From positions 1-64,000 of the forward strand of contig NZ_JPJE01000013.1 in the NCBI RefSeq assembly GCF_000765215.1: a stretch of DNA of 64,000 nucleotides, in the 5' to 3' direction. Positions within the stretch are counted from its first letter, which is position 1; every line of letters begins with the position of its first letter. A program made the translations under genes and the position numbers. Below are positions 42,479 to 51,335 of this stretch, piece after piece. Under the pieces are notes generated by a model, which saw only the letters and a list, made by a program, of their open reading frames with translations, was not told where the DNA came from and made no database searches. Source of the DNA: Eubacterium sp. ER2. Its GTDB lineage: Bacteria > Bacillota > Clostridia > Lachnospirales > Lachnospiraceae.

Positions 42479-44403
42479 AGCAGGGATTTTTACCGATTTC
42501 CAGAAAAGAGATGGAGGACAGAGGATGGAGCCAGCCGGATTTCGTCTATGTGTCCGGCGATGCCTATGTGGATCACCCCTCCTTTGGCCATGCCATCATC
42601 ACCAGACTTTTAGAGTCCCTTGGATATAAAGTGTGTATCCTGCCCCAGCCGGACTGGCGCAGGCGGGAAAGCATCATGGAGTTCGGGGAGCCAAGGCTCG
42701 CCTTTCTCGTGTCAGCGGGGAACATGGACTCCATGGTCAACCACTACACAGTGGCAAAAAAGAGGCGCCGCACGGACGCCTTTTCACCTGGCGGTGTCAT
42801 GGGAAAGCGTCCTGATTACGCCGTGGTTGTATACTGCAATCTGATCCGTCAGGTGTACAAGCATACCCCCATTATCGCGGGGGGCATTGAGGCCAGCCTG
42901 CGCCGTCTGGCCCACTACGACTACTGGTCCGACACGCTGAAGCGATCCATCCTTCTGGACTCCGGAGCGGACCTCATCTCCTACGGGATGGGAGAGCGGT
43001 CCATCGCCGCTGTGGCGGAGGCGCTGGACGCAGGGCTTTCCATCCGGGATATCACCTATATTGACGGGACTGTCTGCAAGGTGCGGGATCTTTCCAGTGT
43101 CTACGACCCGGTGATTCTTCCGTCCTACGAGGCGCTGAAGGAGGACCGGCTGAATTATGCCAGAAGCTTCTACACCCAGTACTGCAACACGGATCCCTTC
43201 TCCGGCAGGAGGCTGGTGGAGCCCTACTCGGACCACTGCTTTGTGGTCCAAAACCCGCCTGCAAAGCCCCTGACTCAGGAGGAGATGGATCAGGTGTACA
43301 GCTATCCCTACATGCGCACCTGGCACCCCGCCTACGATGAGGCGGGCGGTATCCCGGCCATCCAGGAGGTAAAGTTCTCCCTGGTCAGCAACAGGGGATG
43401 CTTCGGGGGCTGCAGCTTCTGCGCCCTGACCTTTCACCAGGGCCGCATCCTCCAGACGAGAAGCCATAAATCCCTTCTGACAGAGGCAAAGGGGATGATG
43501 GAGGATCCGGATTTCAAAGGGTACATTCACGACGTGGGCGGGCCCACTGCCAATTTCCGGCAGCCCTCCTGCAAAAAGCAGCTCACAAAGGGCGTATGCA
43601 GCAAAAAGCAGTGTCTCTTTCCAGAACCCTGCAAAAACCTGGAGGTGAGCCATAAGGACTACGTAAAATTATTACGGAAACTGAGAGAGGTGCCCGGTGT
43701 GAAGAAGGTGTTTATCCGCTCCGGCATCCGGTTCGACTATGTGATGGCCGACAGGGACGACACCTTCCTCCGGGAGCTGTGCCAGTACCATGTGAGCGGA
43801 CAGCTCAAGGTGGCCCCGGAGCATATTGCGGACCCGGTCCTTGATAGGATGGGGAAGCCAAAGAACAGCGTGTACCAGTCCTTTGTAAAGAAATACGAAA
43901 GCATCAACCGACAGATCGGGAAAAAGCAGTACCTGGTTCCCTATCTGATGTCCTCCCACCCGGGCTCCACCCTGAAGGAGGCCATCGCTCTTTCCGAGTA
44001 CCTGCGGGATCTGGGAGTTATGCCGGAGCAGGTCCAGGATTTCTATCCCACCCCCTCCACCATCTCCACCTGCATGTACTACACAGGTGTGGATCCGAGG
44101 GACATGGGGCCGGTCTACGTGCCGAAAAATCCGCATGAGAAGGCCATGCAGCGGGCCCTTATCCAGTTCCGGGATCCGCGGAACTATGATCTGGTTCTGG
44201 AGGCTCTGAAAAAAGCGGGGCGGATGGATCTGGTGGGATTTGATAAGAAATGTCTGATCCGTCCAAGAAGACCAAAGGATAAGGAAGAGGGCGCGGGCAG
44301 ACGCATAAAGCAGTACGCTCCGGCCGGCCAGGGGGAGAGAAAGGCCGGAAAGAGGGGAAAGAAAAAGACGATCCGCAATATACATAGAAAGAAAACCATA
44401 TAG
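42475..44403 (+). CDS. YgiQ family radical SAM protein (UPF0313)
   Basis: 642 residues. Radical SAM cluster motif GCFGGCSFCAL (Cx3Cx2C) near residue 310; N-terminal half is B12-binding-like (YVDHPSFGHAIITRLLESLG). C-terminal 45 residues are very basic (GKRGKKKTIRN), possibly for RNA binding. Substrate unknown. Coupled to the preceding pseudouridine synthase gene by ATGA overlap, which hints at RNA modification. Confidence 0.9.
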   Translation: MKQGFLPISRKEMEDRGWSQPDFVYVSGDAYVDHPSFGHAIITRLLESLGYKVCILPQPDWRRRESIMEFGEPRLAFLVSAGNMDSMVNHYTVAKKRRRTDAFSPGGVMGKRPDYAVVVYCNLIRQVYKHTPIIAGGIEASLRRLAHYDYWSDTLKRSILLDSGADLISYGMGERSIAAVAEALDAGLSIRDITYIDGTVCKVRDLSSVYDPVILPSYEALKEDRLNYARSFYTQYCNTDPFSGRRLVEPYSDHCFVVQNPPAKPLTQEEMDQVYSYPYMRTWHPAYDEAGGIPAIQEVKFSLVSNRGCFGGCSFCALTFHQGRILQTRSHKSLLTEAKGMMEDPDFKGYIHDVGGPTANFRQPSCKKQLTKGVCSKKQCLFPEPCKNLEVSHKDYVKLLRKLREVPGVKKVFIRSGIRFDYVMADRDDTFLRELCQYHVSGQLKVAPEHIADPVLDRMGKPKNSVYQSFVKKYESINRQIGKKQYLVPYLMSSHPGSTLKEAIALSEYLRDLGVMPEQVQDFYPTPSTISTCMYYTGVDPRDMGPVYVPKNPHEKAMQRALIQFRDPRNYDLVLEALKKAGRMDLVGFDKKCLIRPRRPKDKEEGAGRRIKQYAPAGQGERKAGKRGKKKTIRNIHRKKTI

Positions 44404-44437
44404 ATAAGTATAGATAATTGATAAAGAAGGGATTTAT

Positions 44438-45220
44438 ATGAAAACAGCAATCGTGACAGGCGCCTCCTCCGGTCTTGGAAGAGAGTTCGCCAGACAGATA
44501 CCGAAGTTTTACCGCAGCCTTGATGAGATATGGCTCATTGCCCGCAGCAGCGACAAGCTGGAGCAGCTGAAGGAGGAGCTGACAAAGGAGACCGGCATCT
44601 ACTGCCGCATCTACGACAGCGACCTCACAAGAGACTATGTCTTCTATCACCTGCAGCGGGACCTGGAGGCCCTCAGGCCGGACATTCGGATGCTCGTCAA
44701 TGGAGCCGGCGTCGGGTGCAACGCTCTTGTATCCCAGTCAAGCCCGGAGACCCTGACCGGGATGATCCAGCTGAACTGCACGGCCCTGACCCACCTGACC
44801 AGCCTGTGCCTGCCCTACATGAACCGGGGAAGCCGCATCGTCAATCTGGCCTCCGCGGCTGCCTTCGCGCCCCAGCCCGGATCTGCGGTCTACGGCGCCA
44901 CGAAGGCCTACGTGCTCAGCTTCAGCAGGGCCCTTGGCCAGGAGCTGGCTGACAGGAGGATCTTTGTCACCGCCGTCTGCCCGGGGCCTGTGGAGACGGA
45001 CTTTTTCCGCACCGCCGGAGAGCCGGCAGGGAAGACCAGGCAAAAGCTCATGGCCCAGCCCGGGAAAGTGGTGCGAAAGGCTCTGTCGGACGTGCGCAGG
45101 CGCCGCAGCGTCTCTGTATACGGCGCGGCCATGAAGGGGGCCAGGACGGCCGCCAAGATTGCGCCGGACAGACTGACGGACTGGTTTATGAACAAAATGA
45201 ATACAAGGAGTCTGACTTAA
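44438..45220 (+). CDS. SDR family NAD(P)-dependent oxidoreductase
   Basis: 260 residues. Cofactor motif TGASSGLGREFA near the N-terminus, NGAGVGCNAL, and active-site Ser plus YGATK (Tyr-x3-Lys). Typical classical SDR of the YdfG/DltE-like group. Substrate not deducible. RBS AAGAAGGGATTT. One base separates it from the next gene. Confidence 0.9.
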   Translation: MKTAIVTGASSGLGREFARQIPKFYRSLDEIWLIARSSDKLEQLKEELTKETGIYCRIYDSDLTRDYVFYHLQRDLEALRPDIRMLVNGAGVGCNALVSQSSPETLTGMIQLNCTALTHLTSLCLPYMNRGSRIVNLASAAAFAPQPGSAVYGATKAYVLSFSRALGQELADRRIFVTAVCPGPVETDFFRTAGEPAGKTRQKLMAQPGKVVRKALSDVRRRRSVSVYGAAMKGARTAAKIAPDRLTDWFMNKMNTRSLT

Positions 45221-45221
45221 G

Positions 45222-45797
45222 ATGAAGATAGAAAAAGGAACACCTGGCTATCTGAACGCCAGAAAAATACGGCTTTTGCTGCTCACTCTCCTGGAGTTTG
45301 CCATTGTGATCGCCCTCCTGGTGCTGGGGTACATGCAGACCGGCACCAGGCTGAACCTGCTCACCGTAGTGGCCATCGTGGGCTGTCTGCCGGCCTGCAA
45401 GGTGCTGGTGGGACTCATCACCCTGCTGCCCTACAGGACTGCTGACCAGGACAAGGCGGCCGAGATCCGGGAAAAGGCGCCCCTTCTCACCACAGCCTTC
45501 GACCTGGTCATCACAAGCCGGGAGAAGATCATGCCCGTGGAGGCGGTGGTCATCTCCGGAAATACTGTCTGCGGCTACGCCCCCAACAGGAAGACTGTCC
45601 CCGAGGAGGCCGCAAAACACATCAGGAATATTCTGGAGGAGAACCGCCTGAACAAGATCACTGTAAAGATCTTTTCCGATTACAAGCCCTTTCTCACAAG
45701 GGCGGAGGGGCTGAACAGCATCGCCCAGGTAGAGCACAGCGAACACAGCAAGAAAGAGAAGCGGATCCGCCAGATCCTTCTCAACATTTCCATGTAG
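45222..45797 (+). CDS. Conserved hypothetical membrane protein
   Basis: 191 residues. Two membrane segments (LLLLTLLEFAIVIALLVLGY, about 18-37, and LLTVVAIVGCLPACKVLVGL, about 46-65), followed by a soluble domain with EAVVISGNTVCGYAPNRKTV and KITVKIFSDYKPFLTRAEGL. No family recognised. It lies one base after the SDR gene and 25 bases before rluA, so is part of an operon. Confidence 0.7.
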   Translation: MKIEKGTPGYLNARKIRLLLLTLLEFAIVIALLVLGYMQTGTRLNLLTVVAIVGCLPACKVLVGLITLLPYRTADQDKAAEIREKAPLLTTAFDLVITSREKIMPVEAVVISGNTVCGYAPNRKTVPEEAAKHIRNILEENRLNKITVKIFSDYKPFLTRAEGLNSIAQVEHSEHSKKEKRIRQILLNISM

Positions 45798-45822
45798 GGA
45801 AAATATATAGGGAAAAGAAACT

Positions 45823-46839
45823 ATGAGGGAATTACAGATAGCAGAGAATGAAGCCGGGCAGCGCCTGGACAAATTTCTCGCCAAATACATGAAAAAAGCC
45901 CCCAAAAGCTTTTTCTACAAGATGCTCCGCAAAAAGAACATTGTCCTCAACGGAAAGAAGGCCTCCGGCAGTGAAAAGCTGGCCCAGGGAGACGTGGTGC
46001 GGCTCTTCCTGTCTGAGGAGACCATCGACGGCTTCTCGGACACAGCAAAAAATGCCGGGAAGGTTCCTGGGAAAGCTGCCGGGAAAGCCGGTGAGGAAAG
46101 GAGCCCCTTCCGCCTGACAGGCAGTGACATCGTCTACGAGGACGACCACGTCCTCCTTTTAAACAAGCCCGCCGGCATCCTGTCCCAGAGGGCAGACAAC
46201 CGGGAGCTGTCCATGACCGAGTATGTCATCCGCTACCTGCTGGAGACGGGGCAGCTCACAGAGGAGGAGCTGCGCACCTTCCGGCCCTCTGTGTGCAACC
46301 GTCTGGACAGGAACACAAGCGGCCTCATCGCCGCAGGGAAGAGCCTTGCCGGGCTCCAGGAGCTGAGCCGCCTCTTCAAGGACAGGAGCCTGAAAAAGTA
46401 CTATCTGTGCCTTGTCAGGGGCAGAGTGGAGGAATCCCAGCGGATACGGGGCTGGCTGCAAAAGGACAGACGGACAAACCGGGTCACTGTCCACCAAAGA
46501 AAGAACGCCCCGGAGGATCTGTTCATCGAGACAGAGTACCGGCCGGTATCCATCATAAGAGACGCCACCCTTCTGGAGGTGCATCTGATAACCGGCCGCA
46601 CCCATCAGATCAGGGCCCACCTGGCGGGGACGGGGCATCCCATCATCGGGGATTACAAGTACGGGGACAGGAGGGTAAACGACCGCTTCAAAAAGGCCTA
46701 CGGCCTGAAAAGCCAGCTTCTCCACGCCCACCGCATGGTCTTTCCTGAGATAGCGGGCCCCCTTGCCCATCTTTCAGGAAAAGCCTTTGAGGCGCCTCTC
46801 CCGGATCTCTTTTCCAGGATACTGAAGGAGGAGAAATAG
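45823..46839 (+). CDS. RluA family pseudouridine synthase
   Basis: 338 residues. N-terminal S4 domain (LRELQIAENEAGQRLDKFLA-type start), linker with repeated GKVPGKAAGKAGE, and the RluA domain with VCNRLDRNTSGLIAAGK (catalytic Asp) and LITGRTHQIRAHLAGTGHPI. It makes pseudouridine in 23S rRNA or tRNA, most likely RluC-like. RecU begins two bases after it. Confidence 0.92.
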   Translation: MRELQIAENEAGQRLDKFLAKYMKKAPKSFFYKMLRKKNIVLNGKKASGSEKLAQGDVVRLFLSEETIDGFSDTAKNAGKVPGKAAGKAGEERSPFRLTGSDIVYEDDHVLLLNKPAGILSQRADNRELSMTEYVIRYLLETGQLTEEELRTFRPSVCNRLDRNTSGLIAAGKSLAGLQELSRLFKDRSLKKYYLCLVRGRVEESQRIRGWLQKDRRTNRVTVHQRKNAPEDLFIETEYRPVSIIRDATLLEVHLITGRTHQIRAHLAGTGHPIIGDYKYGDRRVNDRFKKAYGLKSQLLHAHRMVFPEIAGPLAHLSGKAFEAPLPDLFSRILKEEK

Positions 46840-46841
46840 CA

Positions 46842-47390
46842 ATGGCCACATGGAATACAAGAGGACTGAGGGGATCAGAGCTGGAGGATATCATCAACAG
46901 GACTAACGAGCGGTACGCGGAAAAAAATATCGCCCTGATCCAGAAGATCCCCACCCCCATCACACCGGTCCGGATGGACAAGGAGCACCGACAGATCACC
47001 CTGGCCTATTTCGAGCAGCGCAGCACAGTGGACTATATCGGCGTTGTCCAGGGAATTCCGGTATGCTTTGACGCAAAGGAGTGCGCGGAGGGCACCTTCC
47101 CCATCCAGAATATTCACGAGCACCAGGCCGTATTTATGGAAAAATTTGAACGGCAGGGCGGGGTGGCTTTCCTTCTCATCTACTTCAGCGGTGAGCACAG
47201 GGCCTACTACATGCGGTTTGAAGAGCTCCTGAAGTTCTGGAACCGCTCCCGCCAGGGAGGACGCAAGAGCTTCCGAATGGACGAGCTGGATCCCCGCTTT
47301 TTTCTGGATATGAAGGCAAAGGTCTATCTGCCCTATCTGGATCTTATGAACCTGGATCTGTCCATGAGGGACAAACTTGACAATACATAA
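46842..47390 (+). CDS. recU: Holliday junction resolvase RecU
   Basis: 182 residues. Nuclease core: FEQRSTVDYIGVVQGIPVCF with Asp, and DAKEC (Asp-x-Lys catalytic pair), QNIHEHQAVFMEKF and GGVAFLLIYF. RecU resolves four-way junctions in Firmicutes and works with RuvAB (genes at 20.9-22.5 kb). In many Firmicutes recU is next to a PBP gene; not so here. The -35 box of the his promoter lies within its last codons. Confidence 0.92.
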   Translation: MATWNTRGLRGSELEDIINRTNERYAEKNIALIQKIPTPITPVRMDKEHRQITLAYFEQRSTVDYIGVVQGIPVCFDAKECAEGTFPIQNIHEHQAVFMEKFERQGGVAFLLIYFSGEHRAYYMRFEELLKFWNRSRQGGRKSFRMDELDPRFFLDMKAKVYLPYLDLMNLDLSMRDKLDNT

Positions 47391-47405
47391 AAAAGTGCGT
47401 ATAAT
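47377..47405 (+). promoter_or_regulatory. Consensus SigA promoter of the his operon
   Basis: TTGACA (47377-47382), 17-bp spacer, TATAAT (47400-47405), an exact consensus. The -35 box overlaps the end of recU. The leader to hisZ is about 45 bases, with no T-box or leader-peptide signs. Confidence 0.85.
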
Positions 47406-47455
47406 TGCAAAAGAGTTTTAACGTTTTAGCACGGTAAAGTGCGAGGAGGATTTTC

Positions 47456-48712
47456 ATGAAACAGTTACTACATACACCGGAGGGAGTCCGTGATATATAC
47501 AACGTGGAGTGCGGCAAAAAGCTTTCCCTGGAGAGCCGTCTGCACAAGGTGCTGCAGCTCTACGGCTATCACGACATCCAGACACCTACTTTCGAGTATT
47601 TTGATGTCTTCCGCAAAGAGATCGGCACCACCCCCTCAAAGGAGCTTTACAAGTTCTTTGACAAGGAGGGCAATACCCTTGTGCTCAGGCCGGATATCAC
47701 CCCCTCCATCGCGAGAGCGGCGGCCACCCTCTTCGGGGAGGAGGAGCTTCCCATCCGTCTCTGCTACACAGGGAACACATTTGTCAATCATTCCAGCTAC
47801 CAGGGCAGGATGCGGGAGAATACTCAGATGGGCGCGGAGCTGATCGGCGTGGACACGGTGGAGGCCGACGCTGAGATGCTGGCCATGGTAGTGGACTGTC
47901 TGTCCTCCATCGGGCTGCGTGAGTTTCAGGTCAGCGTGGGAAACGTGGATTTCTTCCAGAGCCTGATCGAGGATGCCTCCCTGGATTCGGAAGCCGAGAT
48001 GCGGGTGCGGGAGCTCATAGGTAACAGGAACTACTTCGGCGTGGAGGAGTATCTGGACAGCATCCAGGTGAGAAGGAGCGCAAAGGAGGCCCTCTCCGGA
48101 CTGGGTGACCTGTTCGGAGGCGTGGAGGTGCTGGCCCAGGCCCGGAACATCGCCCCCAACTCCAAGGCTATCATGGCCCTGCGCCGCCTGGAGCAGATCT
48201 ACGACATTCTGAAGATATACGGGGCTGAGAAGTACATCAGCTTTGACCTGAGCATGAGCGGAACCTACGGCTACTACACAGGCATCATTTTCCGCGGATA
48301 CACCTTCGGAACAGGGGATGCCATCGTAAAGGGCGGCCGGTACGACCATCTTCTGGAGAAATTCGGCAAGGAGTCCCCCTCCATCGGTTTCGCCCTGGTC
48401 ATCGATGAGCTGATGAAGGCTCTCACAAGACAGCACGTGCGGATCACCTACTCCCGCAAAAACACCCTCATCCTCTATGACAAGGGGATGGAGAAGTCTG
48501 CTATCGAGCTGGCCAAGGAATTCCGGGACAAATTCAAGAACACGGAGCTTCTGCGCAAGGAGACGGGGAAGACGCTGGACGACTACAAGAGGTACGGAAA
48601 AGAATACTATGCCGGAAGCCTGATCTACATTCAGGCGGACAGACAGATCTTAATGATCAACCTTGTCACAGGGGAGGAGAAGGTTGTAGGCAGTAAGGAA
48701 CAGGAGCAGTAA
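47456..48712 (+). CDS. hisZ: ATP phosphoribosyltransferase regulatory subunit HisZ
   Basis: 418 residues. A histidyl-tRNA-synthetase paralogue without charging activity, required by short HisG. Class II synthetase motifs: TPEGVRDIYNVECGKKLSLE, QTPTFEYFDVFRKEIG, LRPDITPSIARAAAT, and the motif 3-like GGRYDHLLEKFG. Residues 335-418 form a degenerate C-terminal domain. RBS GAGGAGGATTTTC. Two bases before hisG. Confidence 0.95.
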   Translation: MKQLLHTPEGVRDIYNVECGKKLSLESRLHKVLQLYGYHDIQTPTFEYFDVFRKEIGTTPSKELYKFFDKEGNTLVLRPDITPSIARAAATLFGEEELPIRLCYTGNTFVNHSSYQGRMRENTQMGAELIGVDTVEADAEMLAMVVDCLSSIGLREFQVSVGNVDFFQSLIEDASLDSEAEMRVRELIGNRNYFGVEEYLDSIQVRRSAKEALSGLGDLFGGVEVLAQARNIAPNSKAIMALRRLEQIYDILKIYGAEKYISFDLSMSGTYGYYTGIIFRGYTFGTGDAIVKGGRYDHLLEKFGKESPSIGFALVIDELMKALTRQHVRITYSRKNTLILYDKGMEKSAIELAKEFRDKFKNTELLRKETGKTLDDYKRYGKEYYAGSLIYIQADRQILMINLVTGEEKVVGSKEQEQ

Positions 48713-48714
48713 TT

Positions 48715-49350
48715 ATGAGATATCTGACATTTGCCCTGGGAAAGGGCAGACTTGCAAAACATACACTGGAGCTTTTTGAGAAGATCGGCATCACCTGTGA
48801 GGAGATGAAGGACGAGAAGTCCAGAAAGCTCATTTTCACAAACGAGGATCTGAAACTCCGGTTTTTCCTTTCAAAGGGCCCTGACGTGCCCACCTATGTG
48901 GAATACGGGGCGGCGGACATCGGGATCGTCGGCAGGGATACCATCCTGGAGGAGGGGCGAAAGGTCCACGAGGTCATGGATCTGGGCTACGGCGCCTGCC
49001 GCATGTGTGTCTGCGGGCCCAAGAAGGCGGCTCCTCTGCTGGAGCACCACGAGCTCATCCGGGTGGCCACAAAATACCCCAATATCGCTAAGGACTATTT
49101 CTACAACACAAAGCATCAGACCGTGGAGATCATCAAGCTTAACGGCTCCATCGAGCTGGCCCCCATTGTGGGCCTTTCTGAGGTCATCGTGGACATCGTG
49201 GAGACCGGCTCCACCCTGCGGGAAAACGGCCTGACCGTGCTGGAGGAGGTGTGCCCCATCTCTGCCAGAATGATCGTAAATCCGGTCAGCATGCGGATGG
49301 AGAGCGACAGGATCAGAGATCTCATCACCCGCCTGCGAACCGTGATTTAG
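48715..49350 (+). CDS. hisG: ATP phosphoribosyltransferase HisG, short form
   Basis: 211 residues, the short form that needs HisZ. First step of histidine synthesis: ATP plus PRPP. Begins MRYLTFALGKGRLAKHTLEL; catalytic region GAADIGIVGRDTILEEG, and the PRPP-binding loop IVDIVETGSTLRENGL. No C-terminal regulatory domain, as expected. 67 bases separate it from hisD. Confidence 0.96.
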   Translation: MRYLTFALGKGRLAKHTLELFEKIGITCEEMKDEKSRKLIFTNEDLKLRFFLSKGPDVPTYVEYGAADIGIVGRDTILEEGRKVHEVMDLGYGACRMCVCGPKKAAPLLEHHELIRVATKYPNIAKDYFYNTKHQTVEIIKLNGSIELAPIVGLSEVIVDIVETGSTLRENGLTVLEEVCPISARMIVNPVSMRMESDRIRDLITRLRTVI

Positions 49351-49417
49351 CGGACCGCGATTGAAAGAGTAAGCGAGAGCGTGACTGAAAGACAGATTGG
49401 AAGGAAGGATTGTGAAC

Positions 49418-50719
49418 ATGAGGATACAGAAGCTGGACAGACATACAAGGAGAAACCTGCTGGAGGACCTTCTGAAGAGAAGTCCCAACCAGTACGGCAG
49501 CTACGAGGAGGGTGTGACCCGCATCCTGGAGGATGTGAAGGCAAAGGGCGATGAGGCTCTGTTCGAGTACACCGCGAAATTTGACCACGCTGACATCAAT
49601 GAGCAGAATATCCGGGTGACGGAGGAAGAGATCCGGGAGGCCTACGAGCTGGCCGGGGAGGAGCTCATCTCCATTATCCGGAAGGCTCTCGTTAATATAC
49701 GCAGCTATCACGAGAAGCAGCGGCAGTACAGCTGGTTTGACAGCAAGCCGGACGGCACCATCCTTGGCCAGAAGGTGACAGCCCTGCAGAGGGTGGGAGT
49801 CTACGTGCCCGGCGGAAAGGCCGCCTATCCCTCCTCCGTGCTGATGAACATCGTGCCCGCAAAGGTGGCGGGAGTGGAGGAGATCGTCATGGTGACTCCC
49901 CCCGGGAAGGACGGAAAGGTAAATCCCAACACTCTGGTGGCTGCCAACGAGGCGGGGGCGGACGTGATCTACAAGGTGGGAGGAGCCCAGGCTGTAGGCG
50001 CACTGGCCTACGGCACCGGATGTATCCCCAAGGTGGACAAGATCGTGGGGCCGGGCAACATCTACGTGGCCCTGGCCAAGAAGGCTGTCTACGGGTATGT
50101 CAGCATTGACGCCATCGCAGGTCCCAGCGAGATCCTAGTCATCGCTGACGACAGCGCCAATCCCAGGTATGTGGCAGCGGATCTTTTGTCCCAGGCCGAG
50201 CATGACGAGCTGGCGAGCGCCATCCTTGTCACCACCAGCGAGGAGCTGGCACGGCGGGTGTCTGAGGAGGTGGACGAATTTCTCGGGGTGCTCTCCAGAA
50301 GCGAGATCATCCGGAAATCACTGGACAACTACGGCTACATCCTTGTGGCAGAGAACATGGATGAGGCCATCGACATTGCCAATGAAATTGCCTCAGAGCA
50401 CCTGGAGATCCAGACAAGGAACCCCTACGATGTGATGACAAAGATCCGCAACGCGGGCGCCATTTTCATCGGGGAGTATGCCAGCGAGCCCCTGGGCGAC
50501 TATTTCGCGGGCCCCAACCACGTGCTCCCCACCAACGGCACGGCCCGGTTTTTCTCTCCCCTGTCAGTGGATGATTTCATCAAGAAATCCAGCATCATCG
50601 GCTATTCAAGGGAGGCCCTTGAGAAGATACACACGGACATTGAGGCCTTTGCCCAGGCGGAGCACCTGACGGCACATGCCAATTCCATCAAAGTCCGCTT
50701 TGAGGACAAGGAGGCGTAA
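49418..50719 (+). CDS. hisD: Histidinol dehydrogenase
   Basis: 433 residues. Last two steps of histidine synthesis, zinc- and NAD-dependent. YVPGGKAAYPSSVLMNIVPA, DAIAGPSEILVIADDSANP, LLSQAEHDELASAILVT (zinc Gln and His), and FAGPNHVLPTNGTARF (catalytic His). ATG 49418 has AAGGAAGG nine bases upstream; an upstream in-frame start lacks this. hisB starts seven bases after. Confidence 0.96.
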   Translation: MRIQKLDRHTRRNLLEDLLKRSPNQYGSYEEGVTRILEDVKAKGDEALFEYTAKFDHADINEQNIRVTEEEIREAYELAGEELISIIRKALVNIRSYHEKQRQYSWFDSKPDGTILGQKVTALQRVGVYVPGGKAAYPSSVLMNIVPAKVAGVEEIVMVTPPGKDGKVNPNTLVAANEAGADVIYKVGGAQAVGALAYGTGCIPKVDKIVGPGNIYVALAKKAVYGYVSIDAIAGPSEILVIADDSANPRYVAADLLSQAEHDELASAILVTTSEELARRVSEEVDEFLGVLSRSEIIRKSLDNYGYILVAENMDEAIDIANEIASEHLEIQTRNPYDVMTKIRNAGAIFIGEYASEPLGDYFAGPNHVLPTNGTARFFSPLSVDDFIKKSSIIGYSREALEKIHTDIEAFAQAEHLTAHANSIKVRFEDKEA

Positions 50720-50726
50720 TACAGAT

Positions 50727-51314
50727 ATGGACAGAAAAGCGACGATCAGAAGAACCACAAAGGAGACAGACATAGAGGTCACCATCTGCCTGGACGGAAC
50801 CGGAAAGACGGACATAGAGACCGGCATCGGCTTCTTTGACCACATGCTGAACGGATTTGCCCGCCACGGGCTCTTTGACCTGACCGTGAGGGCCGCGGGA
50901 GACCTGGATGTGGACTGCCACCACACGGTGGAGGACACCGGCATTGTCCTCGGCAGCGCCATCCTGGAGGCCCTGGGAGGAAAGGAAGGGATCAAGAGAT
51001 ACGGCAATTTCCTGCTCCCCATGGACGAGACCCTCATTCTGTGCGCCATCGACCTGTCCGGCCGCCCGTATTTTAACTATGATGCCCCGTTTACGGCAGA
51101 GCGGATCGGAGATCTGGACACAGAGATGGTGCGGGAATTTTTCTATGCCATCTCCTACAGCGCAAAGATGAACCTGCACCTGAAGGTGCTGGACGGCATA
51201 AACAACCACCATATCGCCGAGGCCCTCTTCAAGGGCTTTGGCAAGGCCCTGGATATGGCTGTATCCATGGAACCCCGCATCGAGGGAGCCTGGACCACAA
51301 AGGGTACTTTATAG
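50727..51314 (+). CDS. hisB: Imidazoleglycerol-phosphate dehydratase
   Basis: 195 residues, monofunctional. Duplicated metal-binding motifs: GFFDHMLNGFARHGLFDL with DCHHTVEDTGIVLG, and LHLKVLDGINNHHIAEALFK. ATG 50727 has AGGAGG 12 bases upstream. Normal length. Sixth step of the pathway. It precedes the HisIE fusion by 21 bases. Confidence 0.96.
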   Translation: MDRKATIRRTTKETDIEVTICLDGTGKTDIETGIGFFDHMLNGFARHGLFDLTVRAAGDLDVDCHHTVEDTGIVLGSAILEALGGKEGIKRYGNFLLPMDETLILCAIDLSGRPYFNYDAPFTAERIGDLDTEMVREFFYAISYSAKMNLHLKVLDGINNHHIAEALFKGFGKALDMAVSMEPRIEGAWTTKGTL

Positions 51315-51335
51315 GAAAGGAAAAGGGGAAGAGAA

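Noticed and set aside
47406-47455. T-box or His leader peptide before hisZ
   Set aside because: The leader is about 45 bases, with no run of His codons and no T-box sequence.
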